Of a stretch of 64,000 nt of DNA, positions 1 through 8,976 are shown piece by piece. The position numbers and the translations under genes are program-made. Source of the stretch: Mycobacterium pinniadriaticum (GTDB taxonomy: Bacteria; Actinomycetota; Actinomycetes; Mycobacteriales; Mycobacteriaceae); the NCBI RefSeq assembly GCF_026242045.1, contig NZ_JAPJDO010000004.1:186001-250000 (forward strand), given 5' to 3'. Numbering within the stretch: position 1 is the first letter of the stretch; every line of letters starts with the position of its first letter. The notes below the pieces were generated by a model. It was given only the letters and a program-made list of their open reading frames with translations. It had not been told where the DNA came from and did no database searches.

Positions 1-106
1 GCAAGCGATCGACGCCGCCGAACGGGGTCGCGCCACGAACGGCTCCCGCCCCCGGGTGAAGTATTCCGACGCAGAAGAATTGGTTGCGGTGGCGCGGGGC
101 CGGTGA
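1..106 (+). CDS. 3' end of an unidentified gene (partial)
   Basis: An open frame enters from the left edge and ends at TGA 104-106. It gives about 34 residues ending in YSDAEELVAVARGR, with high G+C at third codon positions. Its stop overlaps the ATG of the next gene in a TGATG arrangement, which suggests translational coupling. Too little is present to assign a family. Confidence 0.5.
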   Translation, partial: QAIDAAERGRATNGSRPRVKYSDAEELVAVARGR

Positions 107-810
107 TGACCCACAATCGCAACCTCATGTTGCTGGTCTGGACTGGGCCGATCGGCATTCTCTTTGTTCTGCTCGGCTGGATGGTGTTCGCCGGATTCCT
201 GCCCCCACCGTCGCCGACGCTCACCGGTAGTGCTCTCACCGATTTGTGGTCGGATCACACCAACCTCAAACGCGCTGGCATGGTGCTGTGTATCTGGGGC
301 GGCAGCCTGTACGTCCCCTTTACCGTCGCGGTCGGGATCCTGTTGCGTCGCAGCCAGTCCGAACATGCCGTGCTGGCGGCGACCCAGACCGCTCTCGGGA
401 TCTTCGGAACGGTGTTCTTCTCACTGAATTTCCTGGTCTTGGCTGCGGTCGCCTATCGTCCCGACCTGCCGCCGCAGGTCCTTCAGCCATTGCACGACCT
501 CGGCTTCATCATGACGTTCTCGCCGGTCGCCCCGTTCACCTTCCAATACCTCGCCATCGGTTTGGCGGTCTTGCAGGACAGCTCCGATAGACCGCTGTTC
601 AGCCGTTGGGTCGGCTACGCCAACCTGTGGGTGGGTCTGCTCCTCATACCCGCGTGCGCCATTCCGTTCTTCAAGACCGGGCCGATGGCGTGGAACGGCG
701 TGCTGGCGTTCTGGATCCCGGTGGCGGTCTTCGTCGCCTGGTTCTTCATCATGTTCGTCGCGATGCGGAATGCGGTGAAAGTCCTTACTCAGGCTTCGCC
801 GAACCTGTAG
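106..810 (+). CDS. six-helix membrane protein of unknown function
   Basis: This 234-residue protein is almost entirely hydrophobic. Six likely membrane helices lie near residues 8-30, 56-80, 88-116, 132-156, 168-190 and 198-222, with short polar loops. I see no transporter signature, cofactor motif or lipobox and do not recognise the family. The start is taken as ATG 106, which overlaps the upstream stop; a GTG three bases earlier is the alternative. It converges on the acyl-CoA dehydrogenase gene to its right, so it belongs to an operon that begins outside the window. Confidence 0.75.
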   Translation: MTHNRNLMLLVWTGPIGILFVLLGWMVFAGFLPPPSPTLTGSALTDLWSDHTNLKRAGMVLCIWGGSLYVPFTVAVGILLRRSQSEHAVLAATQTALGIFGTVFFSLNFLVLAAVAYRPDLPPQVLQPLHDLGFIMTFSPVAPFTFQYLAIGLAVLQDSSDRPLFSRWVGYANLWVGLLLIPACAIPFFKTGPMAWNGVLAFWIPVAVFVAWFFIMFVAMRNAVKVLTQASPNL

Positions 811-868
811 CTGTCGTGCAGAACGTCGAGAAAGCGTGTCGATAGCGACAGGCTGGCGGGAGCGAGGA

Positions 869-2050
869 TCACACGCGACTGTTGATGTCACGTGCCCGCG
901 AAGACCCTGCGATCTCGCGGCCGATGATCTCCTTCATGATCTCGGTGGTCCCGCCGTAGATCGTCTTGATGCGGGTATCCAGATACGCACGTGCGACCGG
1001 ATATTCGGTCATGTAGCCGTATCCGCCGTGCAACTGCAGGCAGCGGTCGATCACCCGCTTCTGCAACTCGCTGACATACCACTTGCCCTTGGCGGCATCG
1101 ACCGGTGTCAATTCGCCGGCGTTGTACGCCAGCACCGAGGAATCGACATAGGCCTGGGCGATGTCGATTTCCGTGCTCATCTCCGCCAGTTCGAAGCGCA
1201 CATGCTGCTTGTCGGTCAGCGGCCCGCCGAACGCCTGTCGGGTTTGGCAATAGTCCACGGTCAGCTCGAAGATGGCGCGTGTCGTGGCGATCGCCTCGGC
1301 GGTCACCCCGAGGCGCTCGCGGGGCAGGTGACTCATCAGGTACTGCAGGCCGCGGCCCGGCTCGCCCAGCAGGTTGGCGGCTGGGACCTGCGCGTCGTGG
1401 AAGAACAGTTCCGACGTATCCTGACCGGGCAACCCGATCTTGTCGAGCTTGCGGCCGCGTTCGAAGCCGGGAGTGTCCCGTTCGACGCCGAAGAGACTGA
1501 AATCACCTGAGCCACCGGTATTATCGGTTCGGGCGGCCACCACGACGACGTCGGCCATGATGCCGCTCGAGATGAACGTCTTCTGACCGTTGAGGATCCA
1601 CTGGTCCCCGACGCGTCGGGCGGTGGTGCGGATGCCGCGTAGGTCGCTGCCCGCGCCGGGCTCGGTCATCGCGAGCGCGCCGATGATCTCCCCGGCGACG
1701 AACCCGGGCAACCACCGCTGCTTCTGCTCGTCGTTGGTGAGGTCGAGCAGGTAATGCAGTACGAGATCGTCCTGCAGGCTGACCGTCACCCCGAAGGACA
1801 GGGCGTTGACCCGGGCGACCTCTTCGCATACCACCATGCGGTAGCGGTAGTCGGGCTCGCCGGCTCCGCCGTATTGCTCGCCGATCTGAAGGGCATAGAT
1901 GCCGGCCTTCGCCGCTCGGGCGAAAACCGAACGGTCGATCCAGCGGTTTTCGTCCCACTCATCGTGATGCGGAACGACTTCGCGGGCGAGGAACTCCCGC
2001 ACCGTCTCCCGGTAGGCCTCATGATCGGGCCCATACAGCGAACGCTGCAT
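869..2050 (-). CDS. acyl-CoA dehydrogenase (FadE family, LCAD-like)
   Basis: This 393-residue flavoprotein should oxidise an acyl-CoA to the 2,3-enoyl-CoA. The family signature AMTEPGAGSDL lies at about 127-137 and LHGGYGYMTEYPVARAY near the C-terminus. The residue before GT in the IYGGTTEIMKEI segment is Gly, so the medium-chain catalytic Glu position is empty. The Glu in LPRERLG (E245) sits where long-chain acyl-CoA dehydrogenase carries its catalytic base, so I expect an active LCAD-type enzyme. The ATG is one base from the thiolase stop, and this is the last gene of the leftward operon. The substrate is not evident from sequence. Confidence 0.9.
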   Translation of the reverse strand: MQRSLYGPDHEAYRETVREFLAREVVPHHDEWDENRWIDRSVFARAAKAGIYALQIGEQYGGAGEPDYRYRMVVCEEVARVNALSFGVTVSLQDDLVLHYLLDLTNDEQKQRWLPGFVAGEIIGALAMTEPGAGSDLRGIRTTARRVGDQWILNGQKTFISSGIMADVVVVAARTDNTGGSGDFSLFGVERDTPGFERGRKLDKIGLPGQDTSELFFHDAQVPAANLLGEPGRGLQYLMSHLPRERLGVTAEAIATTRAIFELTVDYCQTRQAFGGPLTDKQHVRFELAEMSTEIDIAQAYVDSSVLAYNAGELTPVDAAKGKWYVSELQKRVIDRCLQLHGGYGYMTEYPVARAYLDTRIKTIYGGTTEIMKEIIGREIAGSSRARDINSRV

Positions 2051-2051
2051 C

Positions 2052-3203
2052 TCAGAGCCGTTCGATGATGGTGACGTTGGCCTGTCCGCCGCCCTCGCAC
2101 ATCGTCTGCAGGCCGTACCGGCCGCCGGTGCGCTCCAGCTCGTGCAGCAGGGACGTCATCAACCGCGCCCCGGTGCAGCCGATGGGGTGACCCAGCGCGA
2201 TGGCCCCGCCGTTCGGGTTGACGGTCGCGGGGTCAGCCTCGATCTCGGCCAGCCAGGCCAGCACGACCGGCGCGAACGCCTCGTTGATCTCGACTGCGTC
2301 GATGTCGGCGATGGACATCCCGGTCCGCTTGAGGGCGTGCTGTGTCGCCGGGATCGGTGCGGTGAGCATCATCACCGGGTCCGCGCCCCGCACCGACATG
2401 TGGTGGATCCGGGCGCGGGGGGTGAGATCGAAGCGGTCGACGGCCGCCTGAGATGCGATCAGCAGCGCCGCCGCCCCATCGGAGATCTGACTGGCTACAG
2501 CGGCCGTCAGCACGCCACCCTCGACCAGGGTCGGCAACCCGGCCATCTTCTCCAGCGATGTGTCGGCCCGGGGCCCCTCGTCGACGCTGATACCGGCATA
2601 GGGGGTGATCTCCCTTTCGAAGCGGCCCTCGGCAATCGCGGTGAGGGCGCGCTGGTGGCTGGCGAACGCGAAACGCTCGTTATCTTCACGGGAGAGCTTC
2701 CAGTGCTCTGCGATCATCTCCGCGCCACGGAACTGGGAGATCTCCTGGTCGCCGTAGCGGTCCAGCCAGCCCTGGCAGCCCGTCCACGGATCGACGGATC
2801 CGAATGGCTCGCCGGCACCGAAGGCGCTGAGAATGGGGAACTGGCTCATCTTCTGCACACCGCCCGCGACGATCAGGTCGGCGGTTCCACTCATGACCCC
2901 TTGAGCTGCGAAATGTACTGCCTGCTGCGCGGATCCGCATTGCCGGTCGATTGTCACGCCGGGAACCGATTCGGGCAGCCCAGCGGCCAACGCCGCGGTG
3001 CGGGCGATGTCGCCGGCCTGAGACCCGATGTTGTCCAGGCAGCCGAGGATGACATCGTCGATCGCCGCCGGATCGATGTCGTGGCGCCCCACGATCGTTT
3101 CGATCACATGAGCGGCCATGTCGGCCGGATGGACACCTGCCAGACCGCCCTTGCGTCTACCAACGGGGGTGCGGACAGCGTCGATGATGTATGCCTCGGT
3201 CAC
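2052..3203 (-). CDS. acetyl-CoA acetyltransferase / 3-ketoacyl-CoA thiolase
   Basis: This 383-residue thiolase cleaves a 3-ketoacyl-CoA with CoA, or does the reverse. The nucleophilic Cys is C89 in TIDRQCGSAQQA. The NEAFAP, GHPIGCTGAR and CEGGGQAN segments supply the remaining active-site Asn, His and Cys, so all catalytic residues are present. The start is GTG with no clear ribosome binding site before it; a TTAAAT box lies 7 bases upstream, so leaderless translation is possible. It is paired with the following acyl-CoA dehydrogenase. In this cluster it could split acetoacetyl-CoA produced by the synthetase encoded upstream. Confidence 0.92.
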   Translation of the reverse strand: MTEAYIIDAVRTPVGRRKGGLAGVHPADMAAHVIETIVGRHDIDPAAIDDVILGCLDNIGSQAGDIARTAALAAGLPESVPGVTIDRQCGSAQQAVHFAAQGVMSGTADLIVAGGVQKMSQFPILSAFGAGEPFGSVDPWTGCQGWLDRYGDQEISQFRGAEMIAEHWKLSREDNERFAFASHQRALTAIAEGRFEREITPYAGISVDEGPRADTSLEKMAGLPTLVEGGVLTAAVASQISDGAAALLIASQAAVDRFDLTPRARIHHMSVRGADPVMMLTAPIPATQHALKRTGMSIADIDAVEINEAFAPVVLAWLAEIEADPATVNPNGGAIALGHPIGCTGARLMTSLLHELERTGGRYGLQTMCEGGGQANVTIIERL

Positions 3204-3262
3204 CCGATTAATTTAACATAGAATCAAAAATGACGGAATTGAGCCCACACCCGAACGACGGT
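3204..3262 (-). promoter_or_regulatory. AT-rich spacer with possible leaderless promoter for the thiolase gene
   Basis: This 59-base gap is much richer in A+T than its surroundings. Read on the minus strand it contains TTAAAT, followed by 7 bases and then the GTG of the thiolase. That spacing is typical of mycobacterial leaderless transcripts. No convincing -35 box is visible. The thiolase pair may therefore have its own promoter in addition to read-through from the TetR genes. Confidence 0.3.
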
Positions 3263-3940
3263 TCACTCCTCGGCGCGGGGCGAGCGCCTGCGCCTCGTGG
3301 CTGGGCCGGTGGTGGGGCTGATCCCACTGCGTACCAGGTCCTGGGCGTTGGCGACCAAACTCTCGAGCGACCCGCGCCGCGGATCCCACCATTCTGCGGC
3401 CCAGTTCAGTGCGCCCAGCACCAGACCTTGGACGAACCGTGCGTCGAGGTCGGCGCGCATCTCACCGTCTGCGGTGGCGTCGTCGAACAGGTGCTGCCAG
3501 ATGCGGCTGTAGGCGGCGCTCTCCTTGCGCTCGCGGGTGCGAAGATGCTCGGGAATCTGGCCGGAATTCCGGATCGAGGCCGTCGCATAGTCGGAAAGCT
3601 CCAGCTCGTGGCGTAGATGAGCCTCCACCGCCGTCATGATGCGGTCCAGCGGTGGGGTGCCCTCCGGCAGGGCGTCGAGGGTGTCCTGGAGGTGCTGACG
3701 CATGTCGCTGATGCCGCAGAACATCACCTCTTCGATGAGGTCTTCGCGGGAAGGGAAGTAATAGTAGATCGCGGGTGCTTGCAGCTGGGCATACTCCGCG
3801 ACGTCCGACAGCCGCGTCCCGGCGAAACCCTTCACGCTCAGCACATGTGCCGCTGCGTCGAGAATGCGTTGGCGCGTGCGTTGAGACTTCGACTCGCCCT
3901 CGGAGTCGGGCGAAGCGCTCGCCGCAGATTTTCTAGCCAT
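3263..3940 (-). CDS. TetR/AcrR family transcriptional regulator
   Basis: This is a 225-residue TetR-type repressor. The helix-turn-helix covers about residues 20-66 (TRQRILDAAAHVL, then RLSDVAEYAQLQAPAIYYYF), followed by a helical ligand-binding domain and a basic C-terminal tail. It is closely related to the protein encoded 3 bases upstream; both share the stretches APAIYYY, LIEEVM, TPPLDR, AHLRHELE and LGALNWA.EWWDPRRGS. The pair therefore arose by tandem duplication. It lies directly before the thiolase gene in the leftward operon. The effector may be an acyl-CoA or pathway intermediate, but that is inference. Confidence 0.88.
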   Translation of the reverse strand: MARKSAASASPDSEGESKSQRTRQRILDAAAHVLSVKGFAGTRLSDVAEYAQLQAPAIYYYFPSREDLIEEVMFCGISDMRQHLQDTLDALPEGTPPLDRIMTAVEAHLRHELELSDYATASIRNSGQIPEHLRTRERKESAAYSRIWQHLFDDATADGEMRADLDARFVQGLVLGALNWAAEWWDPRRGSLESLVANAQDLVRSGISPTTGPATRRRRSPRAEE

Positions 3941-3943
3941 CGT

Positions 3944-4612
3944 TCAATGATATTGGTCCGGGTCGACGACAGTGGAAAGACCGTGCCGGATAAGGCATTG
4001 GGCGTTGGCGACCACGGCCTCGATCGAGCCCCGGCGCGGGTCCCACCACTCCACGGCCCAATTCAGTGCGCCGAGGACCAACATCTGAGCCAGGTACGGA
4101 TCGAATTCGCGCCGTAGGTCGCCTTCTCGTGACAGGTCGTTGAGCAGGCCACGCCACACCTCGCCATAACGTTCCTCCTCGCGGATCTGGCGCTTGCGAA
4201 TGGCCAGCGGGACCTGGCCTGCGTTGCGGATCGCGGCCGTCGTGTAGTCGGAGATCTCCAGTTCGTGGCGCAGATGGGCTTCGGCCGCGGCGAGAAGACG
4301 ATCCAGCGGCGGTGTCCCGTCCGGCAGCGTACTCAGGGCCGTCAGCACGTGCTCGCGCATGTCGGCAATGCCCGCCCACATCACCTCTTCGATGAGCTCG
4401 TCGCGGGATGCGTAGTAGTAGTAGATCGCCGGCGCCTGTAACTCGGCGCGCGCGGCGACGTCGGTGAGGCGAAGACCGGCGTACCCGTTCGTGGAGAGCA
4501 GGTGCGCCGCAGCATCGCGTATCCGCGCCCGTGTCAGCGCCGACTTCGATTCGGCGGCGCCGTCGGCCGCCGGATCGGAGTCGTGGCGTACGGGAGTGTT
4601 CCGCCTGGCCAT
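3944..4612 (-). CDS. TetR/AcrR family transcriptional regulator (paralogue of its neighbour)
   Basis: This 222-residue protein has an N-terminal TetR helix-turn-helix (TRARIRDAAAHLL, then RLTDVAARAELQAPAIYYYY) at about 27-74 and a helical effector domain. Strong similarity runs through the whole effector domain of the next gene, including the NWAVEWWDPRRGS stretch. The two genes are separated by only 3 bases and are probably co-translated. They could act as a heterodimer or bind related operators with different effectors; the sequence does not decide this. The gene follows the SnoaL-like gene by 17 bases in the same operon. Confidence 0.88.
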   Translation of the reverse strand: MARRNTPVRHDSDPAADGAAESKSALTRARIRDAAAHLLSTNGYAGLRLTDVAARAELQAPAIYYYYASRDELIEEVMWAGIADMREHVLTALSTLPDGTPPLDRLLAAAEAHLRHELEISDYTTAAIRNAGQVPLAIRKRQIREEERYGEVWRGLLNDLSREGDLRREFDPYLAQMLVLGALNWAVEWWDPRRGSIEAVVANAQCLIRHGLSTVVDPDQYH

Positions 4613-4629
4613 CGCATCATGATAGGGGG

Positions 4630-5175
4630 CTAGGACTGCCCCAGTGCCTCACCCACCGTCCACGGCAAGGGCCGCGGCGGCATCTCGAAGTCGACCACCC
4701 ACGAGTCGGGATGCTTGGCCTGCGGCGCCGCCCCGAACGAGAGATGGGTGTGCAGGATCTTCCATTTTCCGTCGATTTTCTGCACGACGTCGGTCTGGCG
4801 CATCTTCCAGAAGAAGTGCTTCCCGTCATCCAGGGTGCCCTCGTAGGTCTGGTTCATGTAGACGAATCCGACACCGTCCTTGGCGAAGATCCGCATATTG
4901 ATCAGGCCGAGTTCGCCGACGAACTGCGGGCCGATGAAGTTGAACCAGTTGCGCACGTCGGCCCCGAAATAGTGGCCGGGCGCCAGGATGTCGATGAAGC
5001 TCACATCCGGATGTTCGATGTAGTGCTCCAGCGGAGCATCGGGGTCGTCGAGGAATTGATGGTTGTAGTTCGCCTCGATCGCCTTCTCCATTTCGGCGAT
5101 GTCCTTCACATCCTGCGGGTCGCTGCCGAACAGAGCGATCGGTTCGGCGAACTCCGCCTTGCCATTCGAGCTCAT
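4630..5175 (-). CDS. SnoaL-like / NTF2-fold protein
   Basis: This 181-residue protein has the size and pattern of the SnoaL_3/NTF2 superfamily: an N-terminal helical part (DIAEMEKAIEANYNHQFLDD), then strands ending in GKHFFWKMRQTDVVQKIDGKWKI, with the HTHLS segment typical of ketosteroid-isomerase-like folds. The start is fixed by an AAGGAGG ribosome binding site at 5183-5189, seven bases before ATG 5175; an upstream in-frame ATG at 5235 has no such site and overlaps the hydroxylase gene. Family members are small isomerases, hydrolases or hydroxylase partners. Its place 31 bases behind the FAD hydroxylase suggests it acts on that enzyme's product. Confidence 0.82.
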   Translation of the reverse strand: MSSNGKAEFAEPIALFGSDPQDVKDIAEMEKAIEANYNHQFLDDPDAPLEHYIEHPDVSFIDILAPGHYFGADVRNWFNFIGPQFVGELGLINMRIFAKDGVGFVYMNQTYEGTLDDGKHFFWKMRQTDVVQKIDGKWKILHTHLSFGAAPQAKHPDSWVVDFEMPPRPLPWTVGEALGQS

Positions 5176-5206
5176 GCTTATGCCTCCTTGGTTGAATTGA
5201 CAGTCG

Positions 5207-6970
5207 TTAGCGGTGGAGTACTGTGCCGACGGCATTGACCAGACTGTCGACAGGGTCGGTGGTCATCGACATGCTGCGCCAGGCCACGTAGTTATCAGGC
5301 CGGACGAGAATGGCTCCGTCATCTGCGATCTCGCGAACATGGGCCCACTGGCCGTCAGCGTCCCGGTGATCCCCACCGATGACGGCGACGGCGATGTCGA
5401 TACCGAACTTCTCGGCGGCGTCGGCGACCGCCGCGACCCAAGGCTGGCCGTCCGGCCCGGTGATCAGCACGAACTTGCCGTCGTCGCCGGTCAGGTCATG
5501 GCTGGAGATGCGCCTGCCGCCGATCTCCAGCCAGGCGTGCGGCAGCCGGTGGCCGGGCCGTGTCGTCGGGTAGTAGATGGAACCCATCGGGTCGCTCGGC
5601 GGGGGTGACGATCCGTCGGGAACGAGCGCCCCGGCCGGATAGGAGTATCCGATCTCCAGATCGTGGGCCTGGAACTCGGTGCGCTGTGTTGCCACGACTT
5701 CTTGGAAGCGGGCCCGCCGGGTGGCGCCCATCGGGGTATCGGAGAAGAACACCTCGAAGACCGCCCGGTGCATTTCCGGCGGAACGGGAATGGGCAGCAG
5801 CCCGATCCCGGCGTCGAGCACGAAATGGTTCTGCATGGTGAACAGCGCCCAGTCGACGATCCGCACCCCGACCGGTTGGCGTTCGGTGCTGTAGCTGTCC
5901 AGCAGCGCGGGATCGGCGTTCCCCTTGATGACAGCGGCGAGCTTCCACGCGAGATTCTGCGCGTCCTGCACGCAGGTGTTCATGCCGAGCCCGGTCGTCG
6001 GCGGATGCCGGTGCACGGAATCGCCGACCAGAAAAACTCGTCCCTCGCTGTACCTGTCGGCCACTGAACCCTGCACCGACCAGTGGCTGATGTTGATGAT
6101 CTCGATGGGAACGTCGCCGACCGCCAACAGCTCCCGAATCTTGGCCAGCACAGTGGCTTGATCGAGATTCGAGTCGTCGGTGGGCAGGAAAGCGAAGTGG
6201 AACGCCCATTCCTCGGAGTGCTTTCCCCAGGTCGGGCCCATCGGGACCATGTTCCCGCCCGAGGGGTACGAGCCCGCCTCCGGGTTGAGGAAGTGCGCGA
6301 TGAGGACGTCGTCCTCCCACCACCGCGAGAAATCCGCTCTCAGATGGGCGGTGACGATGTCGAGGAGATCATGGGCTCCGACCATCGTCGCGCCGATCAT
6401 CGGCCCGACGGTCTTGCCGCCGTCGGCACCGACGAGGTAGTCGGCGGTCACGGTGAAACTCTTGCGAGTGACGCGATCGACGACGGTGGCTGTCACAGCC
6501 TCGCCGGTCTGGCTCATCTGTGTCAGTTCGTGATTGAACAGCACTCTGCCCGGTGCGCGCCGTTCGGCGTGATGGCGCATGATCGGCTCGAGCCTCAACT
6601 GCGGGAGGTTCGTCGAAGGGCAAGGGCTGTCCTGCTCGTAACGCTTCGTGAGGTCGCCGCCACCGAAGCAGTCCATCGTAGCGAACCGCTTGCCCTGCAG
6701 CGGTCCGTCGCCGCCGAGGGTGGTCTGCCACACCACCGACGACATCTTCGGGACGGGAGCCCCGACGGCGTAGGTGTCGTCGGCCAGCCCGAACTGGCGG
6801 AACAACTCCATGGCACGCTGGTTGAGGTAGTGCGCCTTCGGCAGGATCGACGTCCCTTCGTGGCGTTCGATCATGAGATGGTCGATTCCATAGCACGACA
6901 GCATGATCGAGGTCATCATTCCCGATGACCCGCCGCCGACGATGAGTACCGGAACCTTGATGTCTGACAT
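5207..6970 (-). CDS. FAD-dependent aromatic hydroxylase (PheA/TfdB, PHBH fold)
   Basis: This 587-residue protein is a class A flavin monooxygenase that should insert one oxygen atom from O2 into a phenolic ring using NAD(P)H. It has the N-terminal dinucleotide-binding motif VLIVGGGSSGM, the middle DG motif YLVGADGGKTVG, and the GD motif GRVFLVGDSVHRHPP with the following TTGLGMNTCVQDAQNLAWKL. The C-terminal 170 residues form the thioredoxin-like domain seen in phenol and 2,4-dichlorophenol hydroxylases. No other electron-transfer partner is needed. It sits between acetoacetyl-CoA synthetase and the SnoaL-like gene. It likely prepares the ring for the dioxygenase encoded at the head of the operon; the actual substrate is unknown. 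Confidence 0.92.
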   Translation of the reverse strand: MSDIKVPVLIVGGGSSGMMTSIMLSCYGIDHLMIERHEGTSILPKAHYLNQRAMELFRQFGLADDTYAVGAPVPKMSSVVWQTTLGGDGPLQGKRFATMDCFGGGDLTKRYEQDSPCPSTNLPQLRLEPIMRHHAERRAPGRVLFNHELTQMSQTGEAVTATVVDRVTRKSFTVTADYLVGADGGKTVGPMIGATMVGAHDLLDIVTAHLRADFSRWWEDDVLIAHFLNPEAGSYPSGGNMVPMGPTWGKHSEEWAFHFAFLPTDDSNLDQATVLAKIRELLAVGDVPIEIINISHWSVQGSVADRYSEGRVFLVGDSVHRHPPTTGLGMNTCVQDAQNLAWKLAAVIKGNADPALLDSYSTERQPVGVRIVDWALFTMQNHFVLDAGIGLLPIPVPPEMHRAVFEVFFSDTPMGATRRARFQEVVATQRTEFQAHDLEIGYSYPAGALVPDGSSPPPSDPMGSIYYPTTRPGHRLPHAWLEIGGRRISSHDLTGDDGKFVLITGPDGQPWVAAVADAAEKFGIDIAVAVIGGDHRDADGQWAHVREIADDGAILVRPDNYVAWRSMSMTTDPVDSLVNAVGTVLHR

Positions 6971-6993
6971 GTTCTCCTCCTCGAATCCGTGGG

Positions 6994-8976
6994 TCAGGAT
7001 CGGGCCGGGGTGTAGTTGCCGGCCAGTTGCTCGAAAATGTCCAGTGCTCGCGGATTGCGGACTGCACCGTCGGATACGACGGTGTCGCGGGGCTCGCCGA
7101 GAAGCAGGCGCTTGACCGGCACCTCCAGCTTCTTGCCGGTGAGGTTGTATGGAATCTCGGCTACTACGACGACGTCATCGGGTGCGTGACGCGGCGAAAG
7201 ACGTTGGCGTAGTCGGCTTGCGATGCGTGATCGCAGTCCTTCATCGAGTGAGGCACCCACGCGTAGCACGAGGAACAACACGAGTCTGCCCATGCCCCCG
7301 GACGGATCGTCGAGGTGGACCACCAGACTGTCCTCGACGTCGTCGAGATCCTGGAGAGCGGAATAAAATTCACTGGTGCCCAGCCGAACACCGCCCCGGT
7401 TGAGGGTGCCGTCCGAACGACCGCTGATCACGCAGGCGCCGCGGGAATTGAAGGTGACCCAGTCTCCGTGGCGCCACTGACCGGGGTACTTCTCGAAGTA
7501 GGCGGCGCGGTACTTGCGGCCGTCGGCGTCGTTCCAGAAGCACACCGGCATCGACGGCATCGGCTCCGAGATGACGAGCTCCCCGACTTGACCGACAACG
7601 GGTTGGCCCTCGCTGTCCAGCGCCTGGGCCGCCACTCCCAGTGCGGGCGCGGTGATCTCGCCTGCGCGTACCGGTAACAGGGGAGTGCCGCCGACGAACG
7701 AGGTGCACACATCGGTTCCGCCGCTGGTGGACTGGAGATAGATGTCCGAACCCACCGCATCGTAGATCCAGCGGAATCCGTCAGCCGGCAGCGGTGATCC
7801 GGTCGATACCACGCCGCGCAGCCGCGAGAGGTCGAAGCTTTCCTTGGGCCGCAGGCCGGACTTTCGGCATGCCATCAAGAATGCCGCGCCGGCACCGAAG
7901 ACGGTCACGCTGTTGTCCGCGACGACCCGCCACAACTCGTCGGGGCCGCGAAATGCCGGATCGCCGTCGAACATGACGATGGAACTACCCAACAGCAATG
8001 CGGACACCTGAATGTTCCACATCACCCAGGTTGTCGTGCAATACACGAAGTAGGTGTCGAGGGGACCCAGATCCGAGTGCAGGGCAAGGGCTTTCTGCAG
8101 TTCCAGCACGATTCCGCCGTGGGAATGGACGATCGCCTTGGGCAGGCCGGTGGTTCCCGACGAGAACAACACCCACAGCGGATGATCGAAGGGCACCCGG
8201 TCGTACCGTAGGGCCGCCGGCTCAGACAGCAATTCGGCCCACTCGAGGCCCGCGGTGGTGGCTGATCCGAGGTATGGGACGTGAACGGTGGCGGTTAACG
8301 TCGGCAACCCAGCCGCGATCGTGGCGACGTCCGCGTGGCGGTCGATGGCTTTTGCGCCGTACCGGTATCCGTCTACGGCGATAAGGACCGTGGGTTCGAG
8401 CTGTGCAAGACGGTCGAGCACGCTGGTGACGCCGAGTTCGGGTGCGCACACCGCCCAGATCGCACCGATGCTGGTGGTGGCCAGCATCGCGACCAGTGTT
8501 TCGGGAATGTTGGGCAGGTAGGCCGCGACGCGATCGCCTCGGCCGACGCCGAGTCGACGCAGTCCGGCGGCAGCGCGAGCCACCTGATCGCGCAATTCGC
8601 CGCGGGTGAGGGTCGAAGTCGCGCGGGTCTGGGATAGGGCGGTAAGCACCGTCTGGTCGGCGTCTCCCCGCAGCATGTTTTCGGCGTAGTTGAGGCGGAC
8701 GTCCGGAAACCATCGCGCCCCTGGCATTGCGCGGTCGGTCAGCACTCGGCTCGGGTCACCGTCGGCAAGGACGTCGAAGTAGTCCCAGACCGAGCGCCAG
8801 AAGCCGGCGAGATCGTGCGTCGACCACTGCCAAAGCTGTTGGTAGTCAGTGAACGTCACACCGTTCCGATCGCTCAGCCCGTGGGCGTAGTCGGCCATGC
8901 GGCAGCTGTGCATGGTCTGTTCGGATGGCGTCCACAGCACCTCGCCCTCGCGGGGCGACGCGGTGCTCGTAGTCAC
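6994..8976 (-). CDS. acetoacetyl-CoA synthetase (acetoacetate-CoA ligase)
   Basis: This 660-residue adenylate-forming enzyme should activate acetoacetate to acetoacetyl-CoA with ATP. The N-terminal region containing GARWFPDVRLNYAENML is characteristic of acetoacetyl-CoA and acetyl-CoA synthetases. The ATP-binding motif is VLFSSGTTGLPKAIVHSHGG, and the adenylation Lys lies in YNLTGKKLEVPVKRLL close to the C-terminus. The length matches the AacS family. Its start overlaps the end of the FAH-family gene by 4 bases (ATGA type). Together with that enzyme and the distal thiolase it gives a route from free acetoacetate to two acetyl-CoA, supporting a ring-cleavage pathway that releases acetoacetate. 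Confidence 0.92.
   Translation of the reverse strand: MTTSTASPREGEVLWTPSEQTMHSCRMADYAHGLSDRNGVTFTDYQQLWQWSTHDLAGFWRSVWDYFDVLADGDPSRVLTDRAMPGARWFPDVRLNYAENMLRGDADQTVLTALSQTRATSTLTRGELRDQVARAAAGLRRLGVGRGDRVAAYLPNIPETLVAMLATTSIGAIWAVCAPELGVTSVLDRLAQLEPTVLIAVDGYRYGAKAIDRHADVATIAAGLPTLTATVHVPYLGSATTAGLEWAELLSEPAALRYDRVPFDHPLWVLFSSGTTGLPKAIVHSHGGIVLELQKALALHSDLGPLDTYFVYCTTTWVMWNIQVSALLLGSSIVMFDGDPAFRGPDELWRVVADNSVTVFGAGAAFLMACRKSGLRPKESFDLSRLRGVVSTGSPLPADGFRWIYDAVGSDIYLQSTSGGTDVCTSFVGGTPLLPVRAGEITAPALGVAAQALDSEGQPVVGQVGELVISEPMPSMPVCFWNDADGRKYRAAYFEKYPGQWRHGDWVTFNSRGACVISGRSDGTLNRGGVRLGTSEFYSALQDLDDVEDSLVVHLDDPSGGMGRLVLFLVLRVGASLDEGLRSRIASRLRQRLSPRHAPDDVVVVAEIPYNLTGKKLEVPVKRLLLGEPRDTVVSDGAVRNPRALDIFEQLAGNYTPARS

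Noticed and set aside
837..850. Hairpin TGTCG-ATAG-CGACA between convergent genes
   Set aside because: The stem has only five pairs and no T-run follows, so I do not call it a terminator.
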